From positions 54,235 to 118,234 of the forward strand of contig CANNEP010000001.1 in the NCBI GenBank assembly GCA_947503655.1: a DNA stretch of 64,000 bases, read 5' to 3'. Source of the stretch: an uncultured Microbacterium sp. GTDB taxonomy: Bacteria > Actinomycetota > Actinomycetes > Actinomycetales > Microbacteriaceae. The position numbers were made by a program, and so were the translations under genes. Positions 16,890 through 26,121 of the stretch are shown here, one piece after another; position 1 is the stretch's first letter; each line of letters opens with the position of its first letter. The notes below the pieces were generated by a model. That model was not told where the DNA came from, made no database searches, and was given only the letters and a program-made list of their open reading frames with translations.

Positions 16890-17206
16890 CCTGGAACGCC
16901 ATGCTGGAGAACGAAGATGAGAACGGCCTCACAGACCGCATCGCACTCAGCAACGAACTATCGAACCTCTCAGAGCGATACGCCCACGAAGCCACCCAAT
17001 GGTCGCTACCCGAAGCGAAAGACGCGCTACTCCACGCCGCCCGACTACTCGCCGACCAATCACGCGCAGCACTCCACTCAACCCGACTCGACGTGCTCAC
17101 CGCATTCGCCGAAGCCGCCGTGATCCTCATCGCCAACGTCGTCGGAACCCGCCGCTTCTTCCACGTCATCCTCACCCCCCCCAATGGACGTGGTGACCGT
17201 GACTGA
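16886..17206 (+). CDS. Hypothetical phage protein
   Basis: 106 residues, mostly helical, starting MTWNAMLENEDENGLTDRI and ending in a weakly hydrophobic stretch (FAEAAVILIANVVG). No family recognised. The ATG overlaps the stop of the previous gene and follows ACAGGAGC, so it belongs to the same early operon. The upstream in-frame start at 16847 is rejected because it would overlap the previous gene more deeply and has no ribosome site. Confidence 0.6.
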   Translation: MTWNAMLENEDENGLTDRIALSNELSNLSERYAHEATQWSLPEAKDALLHAARLLADQSRAALHSTRLDVLTAFAEAAVILIANVVGTRRFFHVILTPPNGRGDRD

Positions 17207-17294
17207 AACACTCACCATCGGCTTCTGGCTACCCGTGGCACTGATCCTCTGGCCACTCGCGTTCCACACACTGTTCGAGAAGAAAGACCGCTAA
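17184..17294 (+). CDS. Small phage membrane protein
   Basis: 36 residues, MDVVTVTETL then one hydrophobic helix (IGFWLPVALILWPLAFHTLF) and a basic end EKKDR. Overlaps both neighbours: it starts within the previous gene and its TAA shares a base with the next ATG. Too short for a family call; the tight packing supports it being real. Confidence 0.5.
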   Translation: MDVVTVTETLTIGFWLPVALILWPLAFHTLFEKKDR

Positions 17295-17434
17295 TGACCA
17301 ACGAAGAGATTTTCGCAATCATCGTCGCCTCAACCGCGCTCATCCTCAGCACCGCAGCAATCGGGATCACACTCGAAAACCGCCGCAACAACCGAGAAGC
17401 CAAGATCACCTACAGCCGAAAAGGACGCTCATGA
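17294..17434 (+). CDS. Small phage membrane protein
   Basis: 46 residues with one predicted helix (IFAIIVASTALILSTAAIGI) and a basic tail rich in Arg/Asn/Lys (NRRNNREAKITYSRKGRS). ATG and stop overlap both neighbours (TAATG and ATGA). Function unknown. Confidence 0.5.
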   Translation: MTNEEIFAIIVASTALILSTAAIGITLENRRNNREAKITYSRKGRS

Positions 17435-17652
17435 ACGCCGTAACCGAAGCACTCACCGAAGCCCACGACCGCGCCACACGCATCGTCGCAATGCAAGACC
17501 GCGAAATCGCCGACCTCCAAAAAGAAATCGACGAACTCACCGCGCAACGCGACACCCTCGCCGCCGGCGCAGACACCTACCGCGCCAAAGTCGCCGAACT
17601 CGAAGCCGCAATCGCCGAGCACACCAACCAGTCGAACGGGAGTTCATCGTGA
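17431..17652 (+). CDS. Small coiled-coil phage protein
   Basis: 73 residues predicted to form a single long coiled coil (AMQDREIADLQKEIDELTAQRD then AKVAELEAAIAEH). Charged, no cysteine, no membrane segment. Overlaps both neighbours by four bases. A scaffolding or accessory role cannot be shown from sequence. Confidence 0.6.
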   Translation: MNAVTEALTEAHDRATRIVAMQDREIADLQKEIDELTAQRDTLAAGADTYRAKVAELEAAIAEHTNQSNGSSS

Positions 17653-18020
17653 GTGACCACACGGATCGCGTCATCATCACCGACGCCCTCGGGTGGGATT
17701 GCATCGAGGGAGAGTGTGAGCACCCAGACAACGAAATGTTCGACTTCGATAACTGCCCGAAGATCACCATCGAGGTTTGCGTGGATTGCATGGACGAACG
17801 TGGGTTAGGTCGAGACCCCAGCTTCTGGGAAGAACTCGTTTCGCACACAGAGCCGACGATGCCTGACCCGGTTGAGGAACCGGCGATCTTCAAGCCATCC
17901 CCCAACCAGTCGGTCTGCCCTCAGCCATGCGAGCACCTGTCCCAGCACGACGCCCGCGAAGGCCGGACATGCCCCGAGCATCCATGCACATGCCCAGATC
18001 AGTCGGACGGTGGCTCATGA
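17649..18020 (+). CDS. Cysteine-rich hypothetical phage protein
   Basis: 123 acidic residues with twelve cysteines, including pairs C-x4-C, C-x2-C and C-x5-C-x-C near the end (CPEHPCTCPDQSDGG), which suggests metal binding. Starts at GTG within the end of the previous gene and ends over the next ATG. No family recognised. Confidence 0.6.
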   Translation: MSDHTDRVIITDALGWDCIEGECEHPDNEMFDFDNCPKITIEVCVDCMDERGLGRDPSFWEELVSHTEPTMPDPVEEPAIFKPSPNQSVCPQPCEHLSQHDAREGRTCPEHPCTCPDQSDGGS

Positions 18021-18190
18021 GCCGTCGCCGTGCGCCGAAGTGGCGTGTCTATCTGTGCAGGAAAGAGCACGTTGAGATGGTGGGTCGCCACATCATTGTC
18101 GAGTGTGGCGGTTACCCCGTTGGCCTCTTCTTCGAGACCTTCGCGGAGGCGTGGGAGTACCTGCGCGCGAAGGCAGGCGAGCCCGCATGA
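18017..18190 (+). CDS. Small hypothetical phage protein
   Basis: 57 residues: basic start MSRRRAPKWRVYLCRKEHVE, then GRHIIVECGGYPVGLFF and an aromatic helix TFAEAWEYLRAKAG. Four-base overlaps on both sides place it in the early operon. Function unknown. Confidence 0.5.
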   Translation: MSRRRAPKWRVYLCRKEHVEMVGRHIIVECGGYPVGLFFETFAEAWEYLRAKAGEPA

Positions 18191-18471
18191 GCCAGCACCA
18201 CAAGTCGAGCCGCCACAACAGCGCGACCTATCATCTGCGCCCTGAGTACGAGGCACGGCTACCGCTGCCGTGCACCGAGTGTGGCCGGCCTGTGGAACGC
18301 ACCCAGAAGTGGCACATCGCCCACATCATCCCAGCATCCGAGGGCGGACGCACGACCCGACAGAACACCGGCGTAGCCCACGCACTCTGCAACCTCCGCG
18401 CCGGCGGCAAGCTCGCCACCCGCAAGCAAGCAGTCAGCCGCTACCGATCGAAAGGCATCCGCAAATGGTGA
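18187..18471 (+). CDS. HNH endonuclease
   Basis: 94 residues. Two cysteines (CTECGRP) are followed by the HNH fold core WHIAHIIPASEGG, NTGVAHALCNLRAGGK. Small HNH nucleases directly before the large terminase take part in DNA packaging in many siphoviruses, and this gene overlaps the terminase start by seven bases. No separate small terminase subunit is seen. Confidence 0.85.
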   Translation: MSQHHKSSRHNSATYHLRPEYEARLPLPCTECGRPVERTQKWHIAHIIPASEGGRTTRQNTGVAHALCNLRAGGKLATRKQAVSRYRSKGIRKW

Positions 18472-20168
18472 CCGCGACCGCACCGAGCACCCAGTTTTTT
18501 GAGAAGCCGATCGAACCTCCACTAGTGGGCAGCGCAAGTTTTTCTCTCGTTTTGTGGGAGCGCGTCAGATCGCGCGGGATCATGCCGGATTCGATCGGAG
18601 CTTTGGACGATACGCCGGAATTGCGGATGGAGTTTCTCGACGGCGCGGCGATGATGGGCTTCGCGCTCGTGGACCTCGATGATGAGGAAGCGATCGAAGC
18701 TCTGCGCAACAACGATCCATCGTACGAGCCGCTCCAGCCGCAGCAGTTGCTGATCGCTGACGCACTCAACGCGAACATGCCTCGAGCCGTAGCGGAAATT
18801 CCGCGCCGCGCTTCCAAGACCACCACCATCTTTTGCTGGTGCCTCGGCCGGCTAAAGAACCGGCCGCGATACAAGATCACGTTCAGCGCGCAGACCGGCG
18901 CGAACGGTTTGATGGCTCTCGATGAATGGGCGCGTGATGGTCTCGAACGCATCACCCCGCCCGGCGACGAAGACATCCCGCCGTGGCTTCGAGGCGTGAA
19001 TCGGAAGTCAGCGCAGCAGTCCCGCAACGAAGCGTTGTTCGGGCTCGACGCGATCCCGAACGCTGATCGCGGATCGCAGAAACGCGAGTTCAGAGTGAGG
19101 CGCGCCGCCGGCAAACCTGGCATTGAGTTCACCAATGGCTCGTACTTTTTCGTGGTTCGCCCCGAAGCGAGCGCCTACCGTGGCAAAGCCGCTGACGTCT
19201 CGTGGGTCGATGAGGCTCAGGAGATTGCCCCCGAGGATAGCGACGCGCTACTCGCCGGTATCTTGCCGCTGCAAGACACGCGCCCCGATTCCATGATCGT
19301 GTTGTCAGGCACCGCCGGCGAAGTGCGATCCGGCGCATTCTGGTCATTCGTCGAGCAGTTGCGTTCTGGCGATCCGAAGATGGGCGGCGTGGACTTCGCG
19401 ATCCCAGATGACACGCCGTGGAGCGCGATCGAAAACGAAGCCGAAGCTATGGCTCTGCTCACATCGACACACCCCGGCATCGGCACACTCACAACCGCCG
19501 AAAAGATGCGCGAGCGCTACCATGACCTGCCGCGCCCCGAGTGGGCCCGCGAGTACCTGTCGCTATGGCCGGAGACATTCGGAACACGTGCGGTACCGGC
19601 CGAGTGGTGGTCCAACACGGCGATCGCGAAGTTCCCGAAGATGCCGAAACGTGTGTCGTTCGGATACGCGGTCAAGCCTGGCGGCAGTGTCGCCGCGATC
19701 GTCGCGGCATGGCGTGATGGGAAGGGCCGCGCGTACCTCGAGGTAGTCGAGCACCGCCCCGGCACGCTCTGGATGCCGAAGCGACTGCAAGAGCTGTCGC
19801 GCTCGTTCCCCGGTTGCACGATCGCGTACGACGATATTGCCGAGGGCAAGGCGACAGCGACCGAAGCGAACCGGCTCCGCCCGCGCCCGAAGCTCCGCAT
19901 GCAGACGTACCGTGAGACGGCCGCCGGCTGTATCCAGTTTCTGCGTGACCTCGAGCGCGGCACCCTCCGACACGTCACCGGAAACGCCGGCCTCGATAGC
20001 GCCGTCGAGCACGCAGCGAAGCGCGAGACTCGTGACGGCGTGTGGCTGTTCACGCCGATGGAACGCGGCGATGACATCACCTGCCTCGATGCCGGCGTTC
20101 GTGCGCTGCGCAACTGGGATCAGCACTACGCCGGCAAGAACACCGCATCCGAAATGGTGACCTCGTGA
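18465..20168 (+). CDS. Terminase, large subunit
   Basis: 567-residue packaging motor. A Walker A-like RRASKTT lies at residues 114-120 and Walker B WVDEAQE near residue 248, followed by the coupling motif LSGTAGE. The nuclease domain is in the C-terminal half (about 390-540), with the acidic IAYDDIAEGKAT region. ATG at 18465 is taken; GTG at 18468 is possible. The much longer open frame upstream overlaps the HNH gene and is rejected. Confidence 0.92.
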   Translation: MVTATAPSTQFFEKPIEPPLVGSASFSLVLWERVRSRGIMPDSIGALDDTPELRMEFLDGAAMMGFALVDLDDEEAIEALRNNDPSYEPLQPQQLLIADALNANMPRAVAEIPRRASKTTTIFCWCLGRLKNRPRYKITFSAQTGANGLMALDEWARDGLERITPPGDEDIPPWLRGVNRKSAQQSRNEALFGLDAIPNADRGSQKREFRVRRAAGKPGIEFTNGSYFFVVRPEASAYRGKAADVSWVDEAQEIAPEDSDALLAGILPLQDTRPDSMIVLSGTAGEVRSGAFWSFVEQLRSGDPKMGGVDFAIPDDTPWSAIENEAEAMALLTSTHPGIGTLTTAEKMRERYHDLPRPEWAREYLSLWPETFGTRAVPAEWWSNTAIAKFPKMPKRVSFGYAVKPGGSVAAIVAAWRDGKGRAYLEVVEHRPGTLWMPKRLQELSRSFPGCTIAYDDIAEGKATATEANRLRPRPKLRMQTYRETAAGCIQFLRDLERGTLRHVTGNAGLDSAVEHAAKRETRDGVWLFTPMERGDDITCLDAGVRALRNWDQHYAGKNTASEMVTS

Positions 20169-20395
20169 CCGCGCCGAAGATTCTCCGCGAGGTCACCCGC
20201 GTCGAGGGCGAGATCGCCTACGTGTACTCATTCTGCGCCGCGTGCCGCTACTGGCACGCGTTCACGTGGACGGTCGAAGAGTCCTACATCGCGTGCGAAC
20301 GGCACCTGATGAACGTGCACGACGTGCCGCGTGAAGTCGCGGAAAACACGCGCCGGCAAAAAGAAAAACGAACAATTTCCGAAAAAGCTTCGTAA
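20165..20395 (+). CDS. Small zinc-finger-like phage protein
   Basis: 76 residues with C-x2-C (FCAACRYWH) and C-x10-H (YIACERHLMNVHDVPRE), a pattern fitting a C2H2-type zinc site, then a basic tail RRQKEKRT. GTG start overlaps the terminase stop. Located between terminase and portal; role unknown. Confidence 0.65.
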   Translation: MTAPKILREVTRVEGEIAYVYSFCAACRYWHAFTWTVEESYIACERHLMNVHDVPREVAENTRRQKEKRTISEKAS

Positions 20396-20414
20396 ATGTA
20401 CCCCTAGTGTGCGG

Positions 20415-21449
20415 ATGGTTGAGAGCGTGAAACTATCGCGCATCCTCGACGGGTTCCGTGCAGCAGAGACTGCACGCAACCACCGGCCGGCCGGCATCGT
20501 ATCGCCGTGGTCAGAGGGCGAACTCGAGAAGTTCGTATGGTCTGACATCCTCGGCGCCGAGATTGCGCCGATGACGCGCAAAGAGGCCATGAGCGTGCCG
20601 GCGGTCGCCGCAGCTCGTCACCGCATCGTGCAACTCGCAGACCGCCCACTGCGCGCACTCAAGGGCAACACCGAAGTGACCAGCGCACACGCTTGGCTGT
20701 ATCGCACCGACACGCAGCAGACACCGTGGGAGCGCATGGCGCAGACCCTCGATGACTGGATCTTCTACGGCGAATCGCTGTGGATCGTCGCACGCAACGC
20801 TGACAACACGATCGGCGATGCAGTGCGATTCCCATACGAGCGATGGGATCGCGATCCCGCCGGCCGCATCGAAATCGACGGCGAGGTCGCAGACGAAAGA
20901 GCCTACCTCTACTTGCGTGCACCGTTCGATGGTCTGCTCAACGTAGCCGGCGAAACGATCCGCGCGGCGAAGAGCCTCGAGCGTGCATGGGCCGCACGCG
21001 TCCGCAACCCCATCCCGACCGTCATCATAGAGGAACGCGAAGACGGCACCGTAACCAAGAAGGAAGCTAAGACCTACGTCGAAGCGACCACGAAGGCGAT
21101 GCGATCGCCAGACGGTGCCGTGCTGTTCGCGCCGGCGAAGGTCAACATGCGCCTCGAGGGCGACGCCGGCACCGACGTGCTCGAGAACGCCCGCAACGCC
21201 GTGCGCATCGACCTCGCCAACTTCCTGAACCTCAACGCCTCCGCCCTCGACGGCGCGAAGCCGCAAGCCTCGCTCACGTACGAGACGCAGGAGACCGAGA
21301 CTCAGGAGCTGCAAGATCGCCTCGCGTTCTGGACAGCCCCGCTCGAGGCGCGCCTCTCGATGGATGACGTTGTGCCGCGCGGTCAGCGTGTGCGCTTCGA
21401 CTTCGCCCACGACACCCCGGCACAGACCGGCACACCCACGGAGGACTAA
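20415..21449 (+). CDS. Portal protein
   Basis: 344 residues, short for an HK97-type portal. Typical elements are WSDILGAEIAPMTRKEAMSVPAVAAARHRIVQLADRPL, the tryptophan-rich DDWIFYGESLWIV stretch, and a C-terminal clip/wing region with NARNAVRIDLANFLNLNAS. It lies between terminase and protease-capsid, where a portal is required. The start at 20415 is chosen because 20331 would overlap the previous gene deeply. Its TAA overlaps the next ATG. Confidence 0.85.
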   Translation: MVESVKLSRILDGFRAAETARNHRPAGIVSPWSEGELEKFVWSDILGAEIAPMTRKEAMSVPAVAAARHRIVQLADRPLRALKGNTEVTSAHAWLYRTDTQQTPWERMAQTLDDWIFYGESLWIVARNADNTIGDAVRFPYERWDRDPAGRIEIDGEVADERAYLYLRAPFDGLLNVAGETIRAAKSLERAWAARVRNPIPTVIIEEREDGTVTKKEAKTYVEATTKAMRSPDGAVLFAPAKVNMRLEGDAGTDVLENARNAVRIDLANFLNLNASALDGAKPQASLTYETQETETQELQDRLAFWTAPLEARLSMDDVVPRGQRVRFDFAHDTPAQTGTPTED

Positions 21450-23134
21450 TGACAACCGAAACGATCCGCACCAGCGGTCACGAAATCACAGCGAACCTTG
21501 ACGATCGCACGATCACCTGCCTGCTCGTGCCCTACGGCGAAGTAGGTCAGACGAACGCCGGAAAGTTCAAGGTTATGGCCGGCTCAATCGCGATCCCCGC
21601 CGACCCGTCAGTCGTGAGCCTGAACCTCGACCACGACCGCTACAGCCCGGTGGGCCGCGCCACGCGGCTCTGGGAAGAGAGCGCCGGCATCATGGCGACA
21701 CTCTCGATCGCGAACACTCCCGCCGGCGACGCAGCACTCGCAGACGCACGCAACCCGCAGGGCACCCGCCGCGCAGTTTCAGCCGAGTACCGATGCGACA
21801 TCGACTACACCGCCGGCGATGAGGCCGGCATCGCATCTAACGGTGTACTCGCCGCCGCAGCGCTCTGCGCTCGAGGCGCGTTCCCATCCGCCCTCGTGCT
21901 CGCCTCCTCGACCGAAACCGTCGAGCACCGTGAGAACGAGTACACCGACGAGGACGGAACCATCTGGCGGCGCGTCACCGATGTGACCACAACCACCGAA
22001 TACGACCCGGAATCGGGCGCAAGCAAGACCACGGAAACGATCGTTACCGAGGCAACCTCCGAAGAAAAGGAAGGCACCGAAGTGTCTGAATCAACCGCAG
22101 AAGTCCAGGCCGCGACGGTGCAGATCACGCCGGCCGGCACCACCAAGCCCCGAGTGACCGGCGCGGAGATCGTCGCGAGTATCGCAACGCTCCGACGCAA
22201 CCCGCTCGACCAGGCTTCGATCGAAGTGCTCGCCGCGCTCAGCGACATCAAGCTGACCGGCTCCGGCGCACTGCCGGCCACCGGCGTTCTCCAGCCGAAC
22301 TGGCTCGGACTGCTCGACCTGGGCGAGCGCTTCCAGCGCGAGTACCTGCCGCTGCTGAAGCTTGGCAACAACATCACCGCCGCCGGCAAGAAGGCGTTCA
22401 AGTTCCACCGCGGAACCTCCGCCAACCCCACCTGGGGTGACGGCACGTGGGCCGGCAACAAGAGCGAGATTAACTCGGGCGGCGGACATACCGCGACCAT
22501 TGAATCCTCGCTGCTCCGCTACGCACGCGGCGCTGACATCGGCCGCGAATTCTTCGACCTCCCCGGCGGAACCGAAGTCATCGAGGCGTACCTGCGTGAG
22601 CTGGACATCGACTACAACCAGTGGTCAGACGAAGAAGCACGCAAGGCGATCGTCACCGCCGCCGGCACGCCGGTCGCGCCCCAGACCTACCCCGGCGTCG
22701 ACGGCCACGACTACGCCGGCGCAATGGGCCAGCTGATCCAGGGAATCCTGCTCGTCAAGCGCCGCAAGGCAGACGGCCGCAAGGACACGCCCACGTTCGC
22801 GATCGCGAACGACAAGGCCTACGAGGAACTGCTCTACACGCCGAAAGACCTGGTGCCCGAGTTCGTCACGTTCGACGTGAACAGCGACGGCACCGGCACC
22901 GCCGACGGCAAGGTGCACGTCGTAGCCGGCGACACCGGTATCGAGGACACCTCCAGCGTCATCGTTGGCGCTGACTACGCGATCGAGTTTGACGAGCTCG
23001 CCGGCGGTGTCCACGTCGAAGCCCTCGACCTCGCGAAGGGTGGCATCGACAAGGCAGTGCACGGCTACCTCCAGAAGTTCGTGGCGCGCCCCGAGGCGAT
23101 CGTCCACATCGGCACCGCCGACGTGACGCCGTAA
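21449..23134 (+). CDS. Fused prohead protease and major capsid protein
   Basis: One 561-residue frame. Residues 1-150 are an HK97-type (S78) prohead protease with His62 in LNLDHDRYSPVG and Ser111 in RRAVSAEYR, positions close to His65 and Ser114 of the HK97 protease. Residues 150-240 form a charged Thr/Glu-rich linker like a scaffold (delta) domain. Residues 240-561 are the capsid (PNWLGLLDLGERFQREYLPLL...), with an E-loop-like Gly-rich region and a C-terminal VHVEALDLAKGGIDKAVHGY. No separate capsid gene exists, so protease, scaffold and capsid are presumably made as one chain and cleaved apart. Confidence 0.88.
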   Translation: MTTETIRTSGHEITANLDDRTITCLLVPYGEVGQTNAGKFKVMAGSIAIPADPSVVSLNLDHDRYSPVGRATRLWEESAGIMATLSIANTPAGDAALADARNPQGTRRAVSAEYRCDIDYTAGDEAGIASNGVLAAAALCARGAFPSALVLASSTETVEHRENEYTDEDGTIWRRVTDVTTTTEYDPESGASKTTETIVTEATSEEKEGTEVSESTAEVQAATVQITPAGTTKPRVTGAEIVASIATLRRNPLDQASIEVLAALSDIKLTGSGALPATGVLQPNWLGLLDLGERFQREYLPLLKLGNNITAAGKKAFKFHRGTSANPTWGDGTWAGNKSEINSGGGHTATIESSLLRYARGADIGREFFDLPGGTEVIEAYLRELDIDYNQWSDEEARKAIVTAAGTPVAPQTYPGVDGHDYAGAMGQLIQGILLVKRRKADGRKDTPTFAIANDKAYEELLYTPKDLVPEFVTFDVNSDGTGTADGKVHVVAGDTGIEDTSSVIVGADYAIEFDELAGGVHVEALDLAKGGIDKAVHGYLQKFVARPEAIVHIGTADVTP

Positions 23135-23197
23135 TCGTGACCGCGTGGGCGCGGCTGTCCCCGCTGCGCCCACGCTCCACACCCGAAGGATGCAACC

Positions 23198-23551
23198 ATG
23201 ACTGACCCGGTAGAACCGTCACCATTCCTCAACGCGCTCGACCTCGCGGAACTGTGGCCAGACCTGCCCGAGTCGGAGCTAATGCAAGAGCTTCTGCTCG
23301 AGGCGGCTCAGGACGCGTGCGAGGCGTGGTTGCCGGCGATAGGTGACCCGGAGCGCCCCAAGGACGGCACGATCAAGCTGGCGCACTACACGCTCGTGCG
23401 CGGCATCTGGAACGATGCAATCGCCGGCGATGACGGCACCCTCGGCGGCGACGGGTTCGACTTTAACCCGCCGTGGCTTGCACGTGAAGCACGCCGGCTC
23501 ATGCGCCCCCAGCGTGCCGGCAACACACTCGCGACAGGACACAACGAGTAA
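23198..23551 (+). CDS. Head-tail connector protein
   Basis: 117 residues. NALDLAELWPDLPES...LLLEAAQDACEAWLP and HYTLVRGIWNDAIAG match short gp6/gp15-like connector proteins that join capsid to tail. Location right after the capsid gene supports this. The gap of 63 bases after the capsid stop contains a weak hairpin but no gene. Confidence 0.7.
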   Translation: MTDPVEPSPFLNALDLAELWPDLPESELMQELLLEAAQDACEAWLPAIGDPERPKDGTIKLAHYTLVRGIWNDAIAGDDGTLGGDGFDFNPPWLAREARRLMRPQRAGNTLATGHNE

Positions 23552-23937
23552 TGGCCGGCTACGCGGCAATGCGCGCGCAGCTCGAGAACGATCTAGCCGC
23601 GCGGCTCGAGCCAGGCGCGTTCCACATCGTCATGAGCGACCGCAACGTTGACCGGCTCAGTAAGCCGACCATCATCGTGAAGTTCGACCAGGTGGAGCGC
23701 CACCCGAACGCGCAGGGTGTCATTCTCGCGCGGCTCGTCATCACCGTTGTCAGCGAATTGACCACGCCGGCCGAAGCCGACTTCGCGTGCGACGAGCACC
23801 TTGACACGATGCTCGCGGCAATCCAGCCGATCCGTTGGGTCGCGTTCCGTGACGCGCAGAAGGCGCAATACAAGAGCAAGTACGTCTGCTACGACATCAC
23901 CGTCGAGGCAATCACCGCAATCAAGAAGGAGGCTTGA
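23551..23937 (+). CDS. Tail terminator / minor tail protein
   Basis: 128 residues; beta-rich with RNVDRLSKPTIIVKFDQVERHPNAQGVILARLVITVVSE, the pattern of tail-terminator proteins between connector and major tail genes. ATG overlaps the previous stop by one base. Family not recognised directly; assignment by position. Confidence 0.6.
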   Translation: MAGYAAMRAQLENDLAARLEPGAFHIVMSDRNVDRLSKPTIIVKFDQVERHPNAQGVILARLVITVVSELTTPAEADFACDEHLDTMLAAIQPIRWVAFRDAQKAQYKSKYVCYDITVEAITAIKKEA

Positions 23938-23938
23938 A

Positions 23939-24346
23939 ATGCCGTTTCAGCCGCTGTATATGACCGAATCGAAACTCACGATCGACGGCACCGCTTTCGA
24001 AGCGGAAGTGTCGGGCGTGCGTCTGACTCCCACATCGTCTAGCTCGACGTGGAAGGGCCTTAAAGCGGGGTCGTCGTTCACTAAGGGTGGACTCGCCACG
24101 TGGGTGGTCGCGTTGAACCTGGGGCAGGATCACCAGCTTGCTGAGTCTCTGTCGAACTTCCTCTACGACAACGAGGGTGCGACGGTTCCGTTCACGCTCG
24201 AGCCGATCGCTGGGGGCACCGGGTTTACCGGCACGCTCACCGTGCAGGCAGCTGACATCGGTGGCGACGTGGACGCGTTCGGAACCGCGACAGTTTCGCT
24301 GCCGGTCAGCGGCAAGCCGACCCGCACCATCGTCGCAATCCCGTAA
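23939..24346 (+). CDS. Major tail protein
   Basis: 135 residues with alternating beta strands (LTIDGTAFEAEVSGVRLTPT, ATWVVALNLGQDH, GTGFTGTLTVQAADIGGDVDAFGTATVSLPVSG), as in siphovirus tail-tube subunits. AAGAAGGAGGC precedes the ATG. Position after the tail terminator and before the tape-measure gene agrees. Confidence 0.75.
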   Translation: MPFQPLYMTESKLTIDGTAFEAEVSGVRLTPTSSSSTWKGLKAGSSFTKGGLATWVVALNLGQDHQLAESLSNFLYDNEGATVPFTLEPIAGGTGFTGTLTVQAADIGGDVDAFGTATVSLPVSGKPTRTIVAIP

Positions 24347-24358
24347 GAGGGTAGTCGG

Positions 24359-24862
24359 ATGCTCCGCGTCAGTGCGTACAGCAACAGGCAGTTACTGGCC
24401 GTGCTGCGCGGACTCCGCAACCTCGATCGGGAAACGAAGAAACAGCTCCGCCCACGCCTGAAAAGTCTCGTGCAGACCGCATGGCAAGCGGAACTCGCGG
24501 AACGCGCCTCGACGCGACTGGAACAGCGTGTTTTGGTCAGCACCGCACGCACGGCCGTGTCTGACCAGAACGTGCGTCTCAAGTCGGCGTCAGTCGGGCG
24601 GAGTCTATCGGGCGGGCTGAGGCCGTCTGAGTCATATGGGCCGGTCGAGTTCGGTGCACCGCCTCGCGTACAAGCCGTGCGCAGCCGGCGACGCGGCACC
24701 CCGTACACGACGAAGCGAAACGTGAACGCGCCGCTACGGCCGTCGAACAGGCGCGGGTATGTCGTTTTCCCGACGCTCGCGAACATCATCCCGCGCGTGC
24801 TCGCGATGTACGTGCAGACATTCGTGAGGGCGATCCATGAAGCCTTGGAGGGCAAGCAATGA
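24359..24862 (+). CDS. Minor tail/head protein
   Basis: 167 basic residues (LRGLRNLDRETKKQLRPRL; RSRRRGTPYTTKRN). The central LVQTAWQAELAERAS and the C-terminal helix AMYVQTFVRAIHEALEGK recall HK97 gp10-like tail completion proteins. It lies between major tail and tape-measure genes, where a tail assembly chaperone could also sit. The call is tentative. Confidence 0.5.
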   Translation: MLRVSAYSNRQLLAVLRGLRNLDRETKKQLRPRLKSLVQTAWQAELAERASTRLEQRVLVSTARTAVSDQNVRLKSASVGRSLSGGLRPSESYGPVEFGAPPRVQAVRSRRRGTPYTTKRNVNAPLRPSNRRGYVVFPTLANIIPRVLAMYVQTFVRAIHEALEGKQ

Positions 24863-26121
24863 GTAAAGGCATCGATATCAGTGTTGCCGCTGACACACGG
24901 TCAGCGATGAGCGCGATTAACCGCGGACTGATCGACCCGCTCGATGACGTTGCCGAAGCCCTCGAACATCTCGGTGACGAGAGCGACGACGCCACCCGGC
25001 AACTCGAAAAGGGTTTCCGGGACTCACAACGCGAAACGAAAGAGTTCGCGCAGGAGATTCGCGATGTCGGCGACGAACTCAACAAAGCCGGCCGTGGCAA
25101 GTCGAAGATCAAAGAGCTGGATGACGCGCTGGAGAAGGCCGGTAAGTCTGGTGAGCGAGCCGGCAAGAACATCAAGGACGGGATGGATGACGGCATGGAT
25201 GCCGCGTCCGAAGCCGGTCGCGAGTTCAAGGATGAATTCAAGTCGAACTTCTCCGAGATAACGTCATCTTTCGATGGCTCGATGGATTCCATTCAAGACC
25301 TCGCGCAGGGAACGCTGGGCGGGCTCGCGTCTACTGACCTACCCGGCGTCGGCATCGCCGCAGGTCTCGCCGCTATCGCCGTCGGAACCATCGGCGCCGC
25401 GCTCGGTCAGAACGAGGAAGAACTCGCCGCCGCCCGCGAACGTGTCGCCGAGTGGGCAGCCGCATACGTAGAAGCCGGTGACACGATTCTCGGTGCGGCG
25501 CAGGTCGCCGCCGAAGTCACCGCGATCACGACGGACCCCGAACGGTACAAGGAAGCCACGGAGAGCGCGAAGTATTGGGGCGTTGAGGAATCGACAGCGC
25601 TCCGCGCCGTCGCCGGCGACGCGAGCGCACTCGCCGCTGTGCAGGCGAACCTCGAAGCTGCCTCGACGGACTCCGCCGCTGCCGCCGCGTACTTCGCAAC
25701 CGTCTACGGCGATGACGTCACCCCCAACGCTCTGTCACTCAACAGCGCACTGGGCAAAGGACAAGACTCATTCGACAAACTCTCGGGCGAAATGAGCCAG
25801 GGAGCTGCCCGCGCGAAGCTCGTGTCTGACTCGCTGATCGGTATCGTCAACGACGCTGAGAGCGCAACGAAAGAGGTAGACGAGTTCGGCAACGAGCTTT
25901 ACACGCTCCCAGACGGCACCGAAGTGCTCGTCAGCGCCGACACCAAACTCGCAACCGAAAACGTCACCAAATTCAAGGGTGACGTAGACGGCATCGCAGA
26001 AACGGTCACGACGACCGCGAAGGTCGTTGTCGATGATTGGAATCTTCGAAACTACCGCCCGCCGACGCTCTGGGTAGAGTCTCGTGTGCTCGCGCCGAGT
26101 AATGGACGGCAGGTGTACTGA
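24859..26121 (+). CDS. Short tape-measure protein
   Basis: 420 residues: a charged coiled-coil N-terminal half (residues 15-125), a glycine/alanine-rich hydrophobic segment (GVGIAAGLAAIAVGTIGAALG, near 170-190) and a helical C-terminal half. This organisation and the position between tail tube and distal tail genes identify a tape measure, which sets tail length; at this size the tail would be very short. Start overlaps the previous stop (ATGA). Confidence 0.75.
   Translation: MSKGIDISVAADTRSAMSAINRGLIDPLDDVAEALEHLGDESDDATRQLEKGFRDSQRETKEFAQEIRDVGDELNKAGRGKSKIKELDDALEKAGKSGERAGKNIKDGMDDGMDAASEAGREFKDEFKSNFSEITSSFDGSMDSIQDLAQGTLGGLASTDLPGVGIAAGLAAIAVGTIGAALGQNEEELAAARERVAEWAAAYVEAGDTILGAAQVAAEVTAITTDPERYKEATESAKYWGVEESTALRAVAGDASALAAVQANLEAASTDSAAAAAYFATVYGDDVTPNALSLNSALGKGQDSFDKLSGEMSQGAARAKLVSDSLIGIVNDAESATKEVDEFGNELYTLPDGTEVLVSADTKLATENVTKFKGDVDGIAETVTTTAKVVVDDWNLRNYRPPTLWVESRVLAPSNGRQVY

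Noticed and set aside
23135-23197. Small gene between capsid and connector
   Set aside because: Only 63 bases, with a GC-rich inverted repeat and the connector's ribosome site; no start codon with a useful frame.
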